Source: Lactuca virosa (lineage: Eukaryota > Streptophyta > Magnoliopsida > Asterales > Asteraceae). From it: a stretch of DNA of 64,000 bases. Position 1 is the stretch's first letter. Each line of letters opens with the position of its first letter. The notes beneath the pieces were generated by a model that was given only the letters and a program-made list of their open reading frames with translations, was not told where the DNA came from and searched no databases. The DNA is taken from positions 79,773,148 through 79,837,147 of the forward strand of contig CAKMRJ010004445.1 in NCBI GenBank assembly GCA_928212115.1, in the 5' to 3' direction. Positions 1-11,324 of this stretch are shown one piece after another. The position numbers and the translations under genes were made by a program.

Positions 1-1018
1 ATACTAGAGTACATTGTTTTATAAGAACAAAGGTTTGATTCAAAACTATTCAAGGGTATAAATCTTTCAAATACATGTTCAAAATACTAATTCAAGAACA
101 TACTATCAATCATTTATTTTCAGAATGATTGGGTTTTCATAACTATTATACATGTAACGTTTATATGCTTTTATGAGTGAAGTAGTACAGGTTGTTTAAT
201 TCACTTAAACAATACAGTAAAAGTCCTGATATTATAACCAGAATCTCCAGCCGGGGATCGAAACAATATGTGTAAAGACCTATACTAGGATTTGACAACC
301 CGCACTCGGACTACTAGCTACAGTCAGGCATGCACGCCTGTGAGTGATAAATTGTTATCAACATTTTTACAGCGCATTCATAGCGTTGGGTCAGGCCATC
401 TAGTCAGTATGGTTATAATAACTCATATAAAGATATTAACAATACGTTAGTGTATAATTAACTAAATTTAAGTACATTTTCAATGTACTAGTTTACAAGA
501 TACAGTTTACAATATTACATTACAGTTTACAATAGCAGTTGATGAAATCATATATACTCAGATACAAGTTTACAAAAGGATTACAAATACAGAACATTGG
601 TTTACAATAGAACAATTTTATGTATGAAAAACTACTTTTCATATATAGCAGAAAATAAAGGATTTTCTGGAATAGTTTACATATTAAAGAAACAGAAAAC
701 ATTCTTTCAAACTTAAATACTTATGCACTCACTCAACTTTATGTTGATACTCTCTTTTTAAATTACTTGTATTCTCAGGGAACCAATAGACAGGTACTCC
801 TCGAGCTTTTGAGAAGATGGAGCTATATATGTCTTGTCTTTTTCTTTTGTACAAGCATTTAGCTTCAGTATACAATGATGAACCACATGTAAATATTTAT
901 ACTTTTTTTAAATATAATGGTTGTTTGTACTCTGATTACTATAATGCATGTGTTGTGATACTACAAATGAAGTCCTCCACCCCCGGACGTTTCTGCCGTC
1001 TGGTTTGGGGGTGTGACA
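1..1018 (+). mobile_element. Element U: 3' part of a Gypsy-type LTR
   Basis: This is the end of a long LTR whose beginning lies before the window. Bases 290-350 resemble the GCTAGCTACAGT block of the V and Z LTRs. Bases 725-778 hold the conserved ACTCA(C)-hairpin, pyrimidine tract and TTGTATTCTCAG acceptor. The LTR closes with the block shared by all related LTRs here (CCACCCCCG..CGTTTCTGCCGT..GGTTTGGGGGTGTGACA) at 1018 and is followed directly by a tRNA primer site. No coding sequence is evident. Confidence 0.8.
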
Positions 1019-1021
1019 GAT

Positions 1022-1033
1022 TGGTATTAGAGC
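1022..1033 (+). other. Primer-binding site of U (tRNA-iMet type)
   Basis: TGGTATTAGAGC lies 3 nt after the LTR end. It differs by one base from TGGTATCAGAGC, the complement of the plant initiator tRNA-Met 3' end used by most plant LTR elements. It fixes the LTR boundary and the element orientation. Confidence 0.85.
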
Positions 1034-1268
1034 ATTGTTTTATAGTGAACTCAGTATATCAACCCATAAAAGATATACAAACTATAAATATAGTTGGGGC
1101 TGAGAGCTCTAACTACAAGTATACTTTTTAAAAATTTATTTATTTTTACAAGAAGTATAGTATCACTCATACCTACAAGTACAGTATCACAGTCATAAGA
1201 ACTTAAAAGTATTTGGATGTTGGGCATTACAGTCAAACCTAGGCAGTTATGTAATCATATCTAGGATT

Positions 1269-1291
1269 AATATAACCTGATCAACTATATT
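1269..1291 (+). other. Palindromic-loop stem-loop of U (candidate RNA dimerisation signal)
   Basis: Stem AATATAA/CTATATT (last pair mismatched) encloses the 9-nt loop CCTGATCAA, whose positions 3-8 form the palindrome TGATCA. It sits 236 nt after the primer site. The same structure occurs in V, X, Y and Z at similar places. The role is inferred from geometry. Confidence 0.5.
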
Positions 1292-1401
1292 GATTTGAGA
1301 TATGACCAACATGTGTTTGGGAGTGATAGTGGTGTTATGACATGTCTAAACCTTACCAATTATACATATTCAGAAGAACTCTAGAACAGAACATAAAGAT
1401 T

Positions 1402-1422
1402 AAAATACTATAGGGGTATTTT
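1402..1422 (+). other. Short leader hairpin AAAATACT/GGTATTTT (U)
   Basis: AAAATACT and GGTATTTT (one G-U pair) flank a 5-nt loop, ATAGG. The same hairpin follows the palindromic-loop structure in V (twice), X and Z, so it belongs to the shared 5' leader. Confidence 0.45.
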
Positions 1423-1487
1423 AGGTACTATATACTAATAACAAACATGTGAAAACAATAGAACAATTAAGGGTAGAACTATAAATA

Positions 1488-1648
1488 TTAAGGGTATATT
1501 ACAATTATATATAATTAAAGTTAAATGGAATTAGAATATGTGATTTAGCTTCATTTCATGTTCCTTGTTTGGTTGTGGATTTAGAGCCGGGTCATTTAAT
1601 CAAAGGTCGAATATACCCGAGTTATATATAATTAGTATACACTTTATA
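1488..1648 (+). repeat. Long hairpin repeat, copy 1 (U leader)
   Basis: Apical motif TTCCTTGTTTGGTTGTGG at 1561. Arms pair imperfectly: AATTATATATAATT-rich left arm against ATTATATATAAC-rich right arm, and GTGATTTAGCT against AGCCGGGTCAT. It lies between the primer site and the extra ORF. Confidence 0.6.
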
Positions 1649-1773
1649 GTTATAGTAATATCTAGAACAGGTCATACATTACTTGTTAACAATAGGTCTT
1701 TCTCGTAGAAACTTGAATCCTTCGTTACTAACTATATTCCATATCTCTTATCTCTATTCTCGCTTAGATAACA

Positions 1774-2354
1774 ATGGCTGGATTTCGCTTCCCGGAGACC
1801 CGTACTTCCCCGATCAAGAACAAGATGCAGAGCTAGAAGAAAATTACGAAATTCCCCTAGATGATGATTTTGCAGAAAACTTTCCTGAAAACAATGATTC
1901 CGAATCAGAATCCTATAATCCACCACCAGTTGCCCAAAATCCTATCCCTCGTCCGGTTTTTCAAGGCCCGACGCCTCTGTGGGCGGAAAACTTGGGAACA
2001 TGGAGTCAAGTGCATGGTCAACCCATGCCATACAACAGAGACCGAAGCCTTTACAATTTAAACAAAGGAGGCTCAGCAGACAGAGTCCTGCCAATTCTGG
2101 TCCGCAGGGTTGCTCGAAATGAAATACAGGGTAGGAAAACCATCAACCGAATTATGGAAGTTGATGCCAATGCAAGAGTTAATACAGTCCGCATTCGTTT
2201 TCTTGAAGATGCTCGCGACAGAGCTATGAGAGACAATGAGTCTCTACTGCAAGAGTTAGTCGTAACTCGAGCTGAAGTCATAGAGCTTCGAACACGTCTG
2301 CCAGTATATATGAGAGACATCTGCTTCCTGTGGAGCGTCAACTGGCTGAGTTGA
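1774..2354 (+). pseudogene. Extra ORF upstream of gag (element U), nearly intact
   Basis: The probable start is ATG at 1774. About 5 codons later one base is missing, and the frame that runs on to 2354 is otherwise open. The product is about 190 residues. The first half is very acidic (LPGDPYFPDQEQ, then runs of E and D). A proline-rich linker follows, then a conserved block YNLNKGGSADR..VRRVAR with NRIMEVDA. The C-terminal ~60 residues are charged with leucine spacing like a coiled coil (DNESLLQELVV). It has no zinc knuckle, protease or polymerase motif. Two degraded homologues lie at the matching place in X (27596 and 23621), always between the primer site and gag. I do not recognise the family. 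The function is unknown; an accessory RNA- or Gag-binding role is only a guess. Confidence 0.6.
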
Positions 2355-2751
2355 GGTTTCGTCCAAGTGGTACCCATCGCCATTAAAAGATGCTCTATTC
2401 ATTTCATGTTCACTCTTTTGGTTATAGTTTAAGTCTACCGATAGGTGCTAGCGTTATTTTTCATGTTTCTCATTAAGACCACAAATTTTTTTTTATTTCG
2501 GTGGGTGTATATGATGTCCATGTTTTTATCAGAATTTGGTATATAGTTACATTATCATAAGGTTTCATGCTTTATAAAATGATTGATATTTATAGTTATA
2601 AATATATTTCAATAAAATAATTCATAAGCATGTATCTCTCCCCCCCCCCCGATAAAAAATTTAAAATAGTGAAAAGGGGTCGTGAATTCACCCATGTCGC
2701 GTGAAACCATTGGTGTAGGGTTGAATCTTGCTCGCGACTCCGGGGATCACC
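2355..2751. other. Non-coding stretch after the U ORF
   Basis: AT-rich sequence with a run of ten C at 2641-2650 and no recognisable gene. It is probably decayed interior of U that was cut by the K LTR at 2752. Confidence 0.5.
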
Positions 2752-3580
2752 TGTTGGATTAGGTGTCTAACCTAATAACTAAATTAGTATATACTTGGGA
2801 TGACCTAGTAATTAAATATGATGGCTTTTAGAGAGAGAAAATGATTTATTGATTTTTTATATGATTAATAAATATCAATCAATGAATTTATTAATATGTT
2901 ATGAAAATAATATATTAATTAGAAACAGTATTATTTAATTAACAATTAATCAGAAATTAATTAAATTAATTATGGGATTTATTGGATTAACTAAAAATGC
3001 ATGGGTCTAATTGTAATTGTTCAATAGTTACACAAGAGGTTTCAGAACCTTCCTCATATGGAGGTGGAAGATTTCTTAGAGGATAATATATGGTTTCTTG
3101 AATATCCCTTATAGATAATTGGGGAGTAGATAATTCCCTAATTTCATATATTAATATAATAATCAATTTAGGGTTATCTAGGATTTCCTAATCTAACTAT
3201 AAATAGACCGTAAAGGATCCAATTTTAGGCCACCTCCTTTTTACCAAGGCATAGTCAAAATTCCTTCTCCTTTCTTCTCTTTTTGTAAGACTCCTTGTTG
3301 TTAGGGTTAGGTATGAGTGATCAGGGGCACAAGACTTCTAGTGCTAGCTTCCAAGGGACTACAAGAAGGATTTTGTTTGATTATCTACTATAATAGTCAA
3401 GAGGTATGTTTTCCAAAACCCTTTTGCTATTTTTGAAAATACTAGGGTATTTGTAGGGTTCTTGATGTTCAATTGGTTATTGCATTAAATAGTGAAAACA
3501 TAGATCTGTAGGGTGCATGTGAACTAAGGATTTATGTTTTTCTACTAAAATTAAATTTTTGTAACATTGAAAACCCATCA
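2752..3580 (+). mobile_element. Element K: LTR (829 bp), probably Copia
   Basis: It starts TGTTGGATTAGG and ends AAACCCATCA, directly before a primer-binding site, so it is a 5' LTR. A TATA box (CTATAAATAG) is at 3197-3206. No second copy of this LTR is in the window and only ~460 bp of interior remains, so the element is truncated. Confidence 0.8.
3197..3206 (+). promoter_or_regulatory. TATA box in the K LTR
   Basis: CTATAAATAG lies about 380 bp before the LTR end, a normal place for the U3/R promoter of a plant LTR. Confidence 0.55.
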
Positions 3581-4042
3581 GTGGTATCAGAGTCATTGTT
3601 TTCAATTGAATATGCATAATAGTTGAAAATATCAAGATTATGATTTATAGAAATTAAACCCTAAAGAAGGCTACTTTCGAATAGGGTTGGGATTCTTAAA
3701 ACCCTAGACTGCACCATTATTTTATAAATTCCTAGGGTTTCCTTATTTGATAATTATTGCCTTTAAATTCTTTAAAGTAGGATAATTAAAATTGGATAAC
3801 CGTTATCCCTTGATTTTCGAAAATATAAATGGAAAAGGATTAGGATTAAATATAAATTATCTGATAGGACATTAACTTCATTAAAAGTATAATGCTATTA
3901 ATGGAGCCTGTGTGGTTAACCCGCACACTAATATTGACTATAAAGATAAATAATGGGCATCTCGAAAATTATCATTGCTAATGGAGTGTGTGTCGTTAAC
4001 TGGCACATTAATTAGAGATGATAAATAACATCGAGATTTTTG
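3581..4042 (+). mobile_element. Truncated leader of element K
   Basis: It begins with the primer site TGGTATCAGAG (3582-3592). At 3910-3928 and 3987-4008 are two related stem-loops in tandem (77 bp apart): GTGTG/CACAC and a TGTG/CACA version, both with a GTTAAC palindrome in the loop. No gag remains. The sequence stops where the antisense LTR R begins. Confidence 0.65.
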
Positions 4043-5400
4043 TTACACGCCCGACTGTGCGACTAAGTTCATGGATCACAGGTAAACTGAATATACAACA
4101 CAAGTACAACAATAAACAAAATAGCATTCAAGTTTCATCTTGATATTTGAATACAAGGTTTTTTACAGATAATAATAGTACATGAATTGCCTTAACAAAT
4201 GGGCATATAATACAACAGCAAGTAAAGCAGGCGACCTGTAATCCAATCCTTCTTGAATGTCTGTTTAGAGAATTCCTGAGAATACATTTAGTTTTGAGGG
4301 TCAACACAAGGTTGGTAAGAGTTACAAGTTTCTTGATAACAGTAGTAATGCTTTTAATATGTCTAAAAAGTATTATCTTTGTAAGTATAACAATAGTTAA
4401 AATTGTATTTTGCAAAGAGTCTTTGAAAGTTAAAATGTATCTTTGTATAAGTAATTCCATACTTAAAACCGTATTTGTAAAGAATCTTTGAAAACAAAAA
4501 TGTATCTTTGTATAAGTAAATCCATAGTTAAAACCGAGTTTGTAAAGATTCTTTGAAAACCATAATGTATCTTTGTATAAGTAAATCCATACTTAAAATA
4601 GTTTTAAAAGCAACCAAGCCCATGGTTTCTAGTGAGAGAGAGAGAGATAGAGTGAGAGAGAGATATTCTAGTTAATGTTTATAGTGAGTCCTATAACCCA
4701 ACTATGTGACTGAACGTACCCCCCACAACGCTTTGTTGGACGTTGTAGTAACAATTTTAGACACATATCACCCACTTCAGTTGATCGATTGCGGTTGTAG
4801 CTAGCAACCGCAGGTGGGGATGTCAACCCCGTATAGATCTATACATATGTATCTCTACCTGAAGATTAACGGTTATAGTGGTGTAGGTATGCTAACTGTT
4901 TAGACTCAGCTAATAAATATTGTGGTTAAGTCACTATGCAGAATAAATTTCATTGTATAAAGTTTATAAAAGCCGAGTATGCTTGGTATGTATCTAAAGT
5001 TGTAATGTACTCGCTTTTCTAAAGATGTATGTTTCAAAGTAATGATCATATGTACATGTATAAACTTTATGTATTTAAACATATAAATATAAATGAATAG
5101 TAATGGCTTGAATCCTTGACATACTTTAAAGTTTTATAACATGCTTGTTATAATATACAATTTCACATAAAAATCATATATTTTTGTATCATGTACAATT
5201 TGTTGTGCGAATTAGTTATTTCACGATAAAATAACCATAATACGTATACAAAAAGTTTATACTAGTTTATTTGTAATAATATCCTATATTGTTAAATAAC
5301 ATTTTTATATACTAGATTTATTGTATTTTTGCATAAAGGATAATATATTTGTATAAACAGGGTATATAGGCATATGTAATCCCCCCCCCCTTGAAGCGTT
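4043..5400 (-). mobile_element. Element R: antisense Gypsy-type LTR remnant
   Basis: Read on the minus strand it carries the landmarks of the V/X/Z LTRs in order: a GGGGGGG-ATTACAT block (5340-5400), the TATAGATCTATA palindrome and GCTAGCTAC block (4790-4845), the CAACCTTGTGTTG hairpin with TGTATTCTCAGG acceptor (4265-4310), and a degenerate GTGTAACA terminus at 4043. The middle is AT-rich with a GA microsatellite near 4635-4660. The 5' boundary may reach 5830 but is not visible. Confidence 0.6.
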
Positions 5401-6351
5401 CCCCCTTGAAGCGTGAGTTCCATTTGCTCGAATTCAGTTTCTTTTGAGAAACTTGTTGTTAGAAAACACAAATCCAAAATTCTTGAACTTGGAAATACTC
5501 TTGGGACTGCTTTGTAACGAATTTACACCATAAGGGTTGTCTTTTATCTTCACTAAACTATAGGGGTTGTTTGATAATGTAATTTAATGAATAGGATTGT
5601 TTGGTAAAAATAAATCAAGTGAGGGACTAAAATGGTTTAAATGGAATTTACATTTTAGTCTTGGACTGGTATTGTTAAGAAAACTCCATGGGAGGGGCTG
5701 TTTTGAGTAAATGGAGTCAAGGTTTGGGCGTTGGGACTTATTTTGAATAAAGGGTTTAGTAGTGGGGGTAGTTTCGTCATTTCATAAATAAAATAACTTA
5801 GGGCTTATTTTCATCCTGTCTTTTGTTAAGGAATAAATCAATAAACGAAAGCAGATGAGCGATGGCGATTAAAAGGAACACGAGGTGTAGAATGGAGGCA
5901 GAATCGATTGGGGGGAAGAGGAGTTCGATCCTCGTCCGATAGAGAAAAAGAAATACGAATGGGAACAACCCCAAGGTCGATCGATGGTCTAGTGGCCGGA
6001 TTCACGAGGAGAGGCGATCAACACAAGAGGCTGTCCCCTCTTATCGTTCACCGGGAAGAGAAATCGCCACCAGTGCTTTACTTATCCGGAGAGGAGGATG
6101 AAGCAAGGGTAGGTGGCCGTCAGTGTTTTTTGTAATGGTGGCGAGGGGATGACGATGGTGGGAGGTTGTTGTGAAGTCGATAGTGGAAGCAGGTCAACAA
6201 CTCAAACGATTACCTTCCTTCGTCCTTCGGTTATCAGGTGAGAAACAGAGACATCGAGGATGAGAATGTAAGGGGCCAGACGGGGGCTTCCACCTCTGAT
6301 GTCTGGTCCGGGCATACACCCACTTCAGTGGTGGGTCTAAGGTAGAAGAAG
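5401..6351. other. Unassigned stretch between R and the Copia element
   Basis: Bases 5540-5830 contain phrases such as AGGGACTAAAATGG, common in plant LTR U3 regions, and may be the antisense start of R. Bases 5840-6350 are more GC-rich and mixed in composition. Only short ORFs (5908-6135 plus, 6234-6446 minus) are present and neither shows a recognisable domain. A host exon remnant cannot be excluded or shown. Confidence 0.35.
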
Positions 6352-6447
6352 AACGGTAGGAATTCTCTTTCACTTTTTTTTGAACGTTTGGTTGTTTTGG
6401 GCGTAAAATATTTGGTTGTTTTTGAACGGTAGGAATTCTCTTTCACT
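6352..6447 (+). repeat. Short direct duplication at the 5' edge of the Copia element
   Basis: A 25-base string beginning GAACGGTAGGAATTC occurs at about 6352 and again at about 6424. The second copy abuts the LTR and replaces its first ~12 bases (TGTTGGAAAATT in the 3' LTR). Confidence 0.6.
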
Positions 6448-7278
6448 TAGTATAAATATTTATATTTTTACTAAATTTGGACATATATAAATATATACAT
6501 ATGTTGTATATATAACTAACTCTAAGCGGGTTTGTGTTCTCCTCCACAAGGACTTCGAAACGATATATTATATGTCCAAAATGGAGTATATGTAAATGAG
6601 ATATCGATACTCAAAGAAGGGTATTTGAGAATAAATTTAGAAAAAGAGATGAATTTTGGAATGATTCCCACATTGGTAGAAAGACCAAACTCAACAAGGT
6701 TTATAAGCTTGAATGCATGAAAGGCTTACAAGCTTGTGTCTATGGTTTTACTAGAATTCCTACCCGCGCGCAGGGGGGGTGCAAATCTTGGATTTCGTAG
6801 ACCAAAAACACCGAATTTGTGCATAGGCGCGACTTGTGGACACGAATGCAACTCCGAAAACTCGGGCTCGCGCTACCCTCGTTTTTGCTAAACTTGACAG
6901 TTTTGGTCCCTATTTTTGAATTCTGTAACGGATGCATTAATTACGTAATTAATGACATTTATTGGCATTCAACACTCAATCAATCATTGATTTGTTTCCA
7001 TTACACGATTCAAATATAAAAGGAGACCTTTACCATCTCATTCAACACACGAATGAAAATACTCTTTTTTCTCCTCGTTCTCTGTACACATGCTTCCGAT
7101 ATCTCTTTCATGCAAGTGAAATATCCGGCAGCACACCACTGCTAAGGTTGGTGTACCCTGGGAACAGACATCGAATCTGTTTAAGGGAATCGATTCCAAC
7201 TCGAGCCTCAGCCACCACGTTTGCTACTAATCTTTTTCTTTACAAGAAAGTTTCAAGAGGAAAAATGAAGTCCTTACA
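6448..7278 (+). mobile_element. Copia element C1, 5' LTR
   Basis: This is the partner of the LTR at 11877-12728. Both share TAGTATAAATATTTATATT near the start, a TATA box and the terminal GAAGTCCTTACA. The first ~12 bases are lost. Many substitutions and small indels separate the two LTRs, so the insertion is old. Confidence 0.9.
7015..7022 (+). promoter_or_regulatory. TATA box in the C1 5' LTR
   Basis: TATAAAAG, conserved in the 3' LTR at 12465-12472, with the same downstream leader sequence. Confidence 0.6.
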
Positions 7279-7396
7279 TTAACAGTGTTATATAGATTTA
7301 TTCTTTGTTCTAAACCTTTCGTTTTTTTGTTCTTTTATCGATTTTGTATCGATCTTTTCCTATAATCTATTTAACTGTGGTTACGACTCTTTCAGA

Positions 7397-8351
7397 ATGT
7401 CCAGAACTCCCGTTGCTACTGGAACTCCTGCTGCTGGTGCTACCCCTGCTGTGAACCCAAATGCACTGGTTCCAAACATCATGGCTAATCATGCTGAGAG
7501 ACTTGAAAAATTTTCTGGTCTGAACTTTATGAGGTGGCAGCAGAAGATGCTATTCTACTTGACCACCTTGAACCTGGCTCGATTCCTACAAAAACTGCTC
7601 CTGTAATTGTTGAGGGGCAGACTGATGCTCAATCTGTGAATGCAGTGGATGCATGAAAGCATTCAAAATTTATGTGCCGCAACTATGTGTTGAATGGGCT
7701 AACTGATGCACTTTACAATATTTATTGTGAAGTTGCAACTGCTAAGGAACTATGAGAGTCTTTGGAAAGGAAGTATAAGACAGAAGATGTTGGAATTAAG
7801 AAGCATGTTATTGCTAAGTTCATGGAATACAAAATGGTTGACTCAAAATCTATTATGAGTCAAGTCCAAGACCTTCAGGTCGTCATACATGATAACAATG
7901 CATAAGGGATGGATCATAATGAGTCATTTCAGGTTGCATTAATGGTTGAAAAGCCTCCTCTTGGTTGGATAGACTTCAAAAATTACCTAAAGCATAAGCG
8001 GAAGGAGATGTATGTAGAGGAACTGGTGGTGCGGCTTCGCATTGAAGAAGGAAATCGAATGGCCTTGAAGAAGGCAGTGAAGTTGAATATTCTAAGGTTC
8101 GTATAGTGGAAGCTGGTCAAACTTCCAGGAGCAAAAGCAAGGGACCTCATAAATGGAAAGCTAAGGGCAAAAACATAGGCCCTAAGGCAGGAAATTTCAA
8201 GAAGAAGTTCAAGTGTTACAACTATGGCCAACCGGGTCACAAGGCTTCAGAGTGCCCGCAACCTAAGAGGGAAAACTGTCAAGCAAACATGGTGAATGAT
8301 AACATGGAGTTGGTGGCCATGGTAACTGATGTCACGGCTATGGTTTCCTAA
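7397..8351 (+). pseudogene. gag: C1 Copia Gag, broken
   Basis: The Gag frame starts at 7397 with an alanine/proline-rich start followed by the block KFSGLNFMRWQQKMLFYL. It continues through several stops and frameshifts: FMCRNYVLNGL, KYKTED, DFKNYLKHKRKEM. It ends with a zinc knuckle at about 8214-8255 read as CYNYGQPGHKASEC, in which the second cysteine of the CX2CX4HX4C motif has become tyrosine. In-frame stops occur near 7604, 7654, 7753 and 7904. Gag would form the cytoplasmic virus-like particle. Assignment to Copia rests on the adjoining pol order; the lineage is not certain. Confidence 0.85.
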
Positions 8352-8684
8352 GTGAATCTCATGAATACAAATTCAAAGGAGTGGTGGATTGACACGGGGG
8401 CTACTCGTCATCTGTGTCATGACAAGAGTGTTTTAAACACCTACAAAGAAGTTGAAGATGGTGAAAAGCTCTACATGGGAAATGAAGCTACCGCGGATAT
8501 CAAAGGTGTTGGTGATGTCATTCTAAAAATGACTTCGGGGAAAGAAGTGAAGCTTAGGGATGTTTTGTATGTTCCTGAACTTCATAAGAATCTAGTGTCT
8601 GGTGGTTTGTTGAACCAATTTGGTTTTAAGCTAGTGTTTGAGTTGGACAAGTTTGTTTTGTCCAAAAATGGTATGTTTGTTTGA
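8352..8684 (+). pseudogene. pol: C1 Copia protease domain
   Basis: The aspartic protease motif WWIDTGATRHLC (D-T-G-A) lies near the start, followed by VLYVPELHKNLVSGGLL, the usual second half of Copia proteases. A stop at 8349 separates it from Gag and another at 8682 from the next piece. In an intact element it cleaves the Gag-Pol polyprotein. Confidence 0.9.
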
Positions 8685-8696
8685 AAAGGATATGCC

Positions 8697-9459
8697 TTGA
8701 ATGGCATGTTCAAATTGAATGTAATGGTGACAAACAAAATGAATAATACAAGTTCTAGTTCTGCTTTTTTTCTTGAGTGTTCAAATGTTTGGCATGGTCA
8801 CTTAGGACATGTAAATTACAATTCTATTAAGCGATTAATTAAACTAGAATACATACCAAAACTTAATATTGACTCAAATCACAAATGCCCCACATGTGTT
8901 GAAGCCAAACAAACTAGATTATCTTTCCAACCAATCAAAAGAAACATCGAACCCCTTGATTTAATTCACACTGATGTGTGTGATTTAAAGTCAATTCCTA
9001 CTCAACGTGGGAACAAATACTTCATTACATTCATCGATGATAGCACGAAATATTGCTAAAGATGAAGCAATAGACAAGTTTCTATTGTACAAAAATTCAG
9101 TTGAGTATCAACTCAACAAGAGAATTAAAGTGGTTAGAAGTGATAGGGGTGGAGAATATGTTTCTCCCTATGCTGAATTTTGTGCGAAAAATGGAATTCG
9201 TCATGAATTCACATCACCCTATTCACCTCAATCCAATGGAATTGCTGAAAGAAAGAACCGTACCTTGAAAGAAATGGTCAATGCCATGATAATTAGTTCG
9301 GGTGTAAACCAGTCAATGTGGCGGGGGGGGGGGGAAGCTATTTTGTCGGCTAACTATCTTCTAAATAAGATACCTCGCAAAGAAAAGAATGAAACATTGT
9401 ATGAACTTTGGATTGGAAGAAAGCATCATATAAGTACTTACGAGTGTGGGGGTGCCTAG
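8697..9459 (+). pseudogene. pol: C1 Copia integrase, broken
   Basis: The GAG-pre-integrase HHCC zinc region is seen as WHGHLGHVNYNSI followed by CPTC. The catalytic core follows: first aspartate in HTDVCD, a stop at 9057 with a frame change, second aspartate in VVRSDRGGEY and glutamate in NGIAERKNRTL. A run of 10 G at 9324 and a further frame change near 9430 interrupt the C-terminal part. Protease-integrase-RT order is diagnostic of Copia. Confidence 0.9.
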
Positions 9460-11324
9460 CTAAAGGTGTTGTACCACCGCCTAAGGTACAAAAGTTGGGT
9501 CCTAAAACAATGGATTGTGTATTCATTGGGTATGCACAAAGTAGTAGTGCTTATCGGTTCCTTGTGCATGATTCTAAGAATCCTAAAATACACAAGAATA
9601 CCATAATGGAATCAAGGACTGATTCATTCTTTGAAGATGTATTTCCTTGTTTGAACAAGGAAATTGAAATCCCATCTTTACCAAACAACGAAGCTGTTCG
9701 AGAGGAAGAACAAGCTCAATCCGAGGAAGAAGAGATAGAACTTAGAAGAAGTAAGAGGGCTAGAGTTGAAAAATCATTTGGTGATGATTTTTACACCTAT
9801 GTGGTGGAAAGTGAACCTAAAACCTACCAAGAGGCGGTTACTTCTTCTGAGGGACCTCAATGGAAAGAAGCCATAAAAAATGAGGTAGAATCTATCTTAC
9901 AAAATCATACGTGGAAACTAGTGGATCTACCTCCAGGTAGCAAGCCACTGGGTTACCGTAGTATTTTTAAAAGAAAGATGAAACCTGATGGCAGTATTGA
10001 TAAATACAAGGCAAGACTAGAAATCAAAGGTTATAGAAAAAAGGAAGATCTAGATTACTTTGATACGTATTCTCCAGTAACGCGAATAACATCCATTAGA
10101 TTAGTTCTTGCCATTGCAGCTATTAGAAAGCTGCAAGTTCATCAAATGGATGTGAAAACTACTTTCCTAAATGGGCAGTTGGAAGAAGAAATTTAGATGG
10201 AGCAACCTAAGGGTTTCATTGCCTCGGGACAGGAGAACAAGGTTTGTAATCTTGTTAAGTCTCTATATGGATTAAAACCAGCTCTAAAACAATGGCATCA
10301 AAATTTTGATCAAGTCATGATGGAAAGTGGCTTTAGAATCAATGAGTGTGATAAGTGTATCTATGTGAAAAGCACCACTCATGGGTATGTCATCTTGTGT
10401 TTATATGTTGATGATATGCTTATCATTGGTAGTGATGACAAGATAATAAGATCTACGAAGGATATGTTGAAATCCAGGTTCGACATGAAAGACATGGGTT
10501 TAGCAGATGTGATTCTTCGAGTCAAGATCACAAGAACCCAAAGTGGTTTGATTTGAAGTCAAACACACTATATGGATAAGATTCTGGAAAAAATTGCTAT
10601 CGGAGATACTAGCATAGCTAGAACTCCAATTGACACTAGTCAACATCTACGTAAAAGTAGAGGTGACAGTGTTAATCAAGTGGAATATTCAAGAATTATT
10701 GGCAGTCTGATGTATCTAATAAGTTGTACCAGACCTGACTTAGCATATGTTGTGAGCAGACTAAGTAGATACACTAGTAAACCCAGTTATGAACACTGGA
10801 AGAGTATTACTAGGTTGCTAAGGTATGTGAGATACACGCGAGAATATGGACTACATTATGGAAGACATCCAATAGTTATCGAAGGATACACAGATGCAAA
10901 TTGGATATCTGACATATAAGATTCCAGATCTACAAGTGGAAATGTGTTTACACTTGGAGGTGCTGTTGTAGCATGGAAATCATCCAAGGAAACAGTTATA
11001 TATAGATCCACGATAGAATATGAATTTATCGTCTTAGATATTTGTGTTGAAGAGGCGGAGTGGCTATGTCAATTTGTAGAGGACATTCCTGAATGGCCTA
11101 ATCCGGTAACAGCCATATGTCTACAATATGATACCCAATCGACAATTGGTAGAGCTCAAAGTACAATGTACAATGGGAAATCAAGGAACATTAGACGTAG
11201 ACATAAAACGATACGACAACTAATCTCTACGGGGGTTATCACGGTTGACTGGGTAAAGTCAAAGGATAACATTACGGATCTGCTTACAAAAGGCTTCAGT
11301 AGAGATGTAGTTTATAAGTCATAA
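9408..11324 (+). pseudogene. pol: C1 Copia reverse transcriptase-RNase H, broken
   Basis: The integrase tail (VWGCLAKG.. FIGYAQSS) runs into reverse transcriptase: WKEAIKNEVES, KYKARLEIKGY, MDVKTTFLNG, SLYGLKPALKQW, and the catalytic YVDD at 10404-10415. RNase H follows: YTDANWISD, AWKSSKE and a DTQSTI block near 11130. Stops at 10194, 10554 and 10917 break the frame at points where the alignment simply continues, so they are point changes. The reading ends in DLLTKGFSRDVV at 11324. Confidence 0.92.

Noticed and set aside
5908..6135. A 75-codon ORF, R/G/E-rich, as a possible host protein.
   Set aside because: No recognisable domain, no homologue in the window, and unremarkable length for this GC content. 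Left as unassigned.
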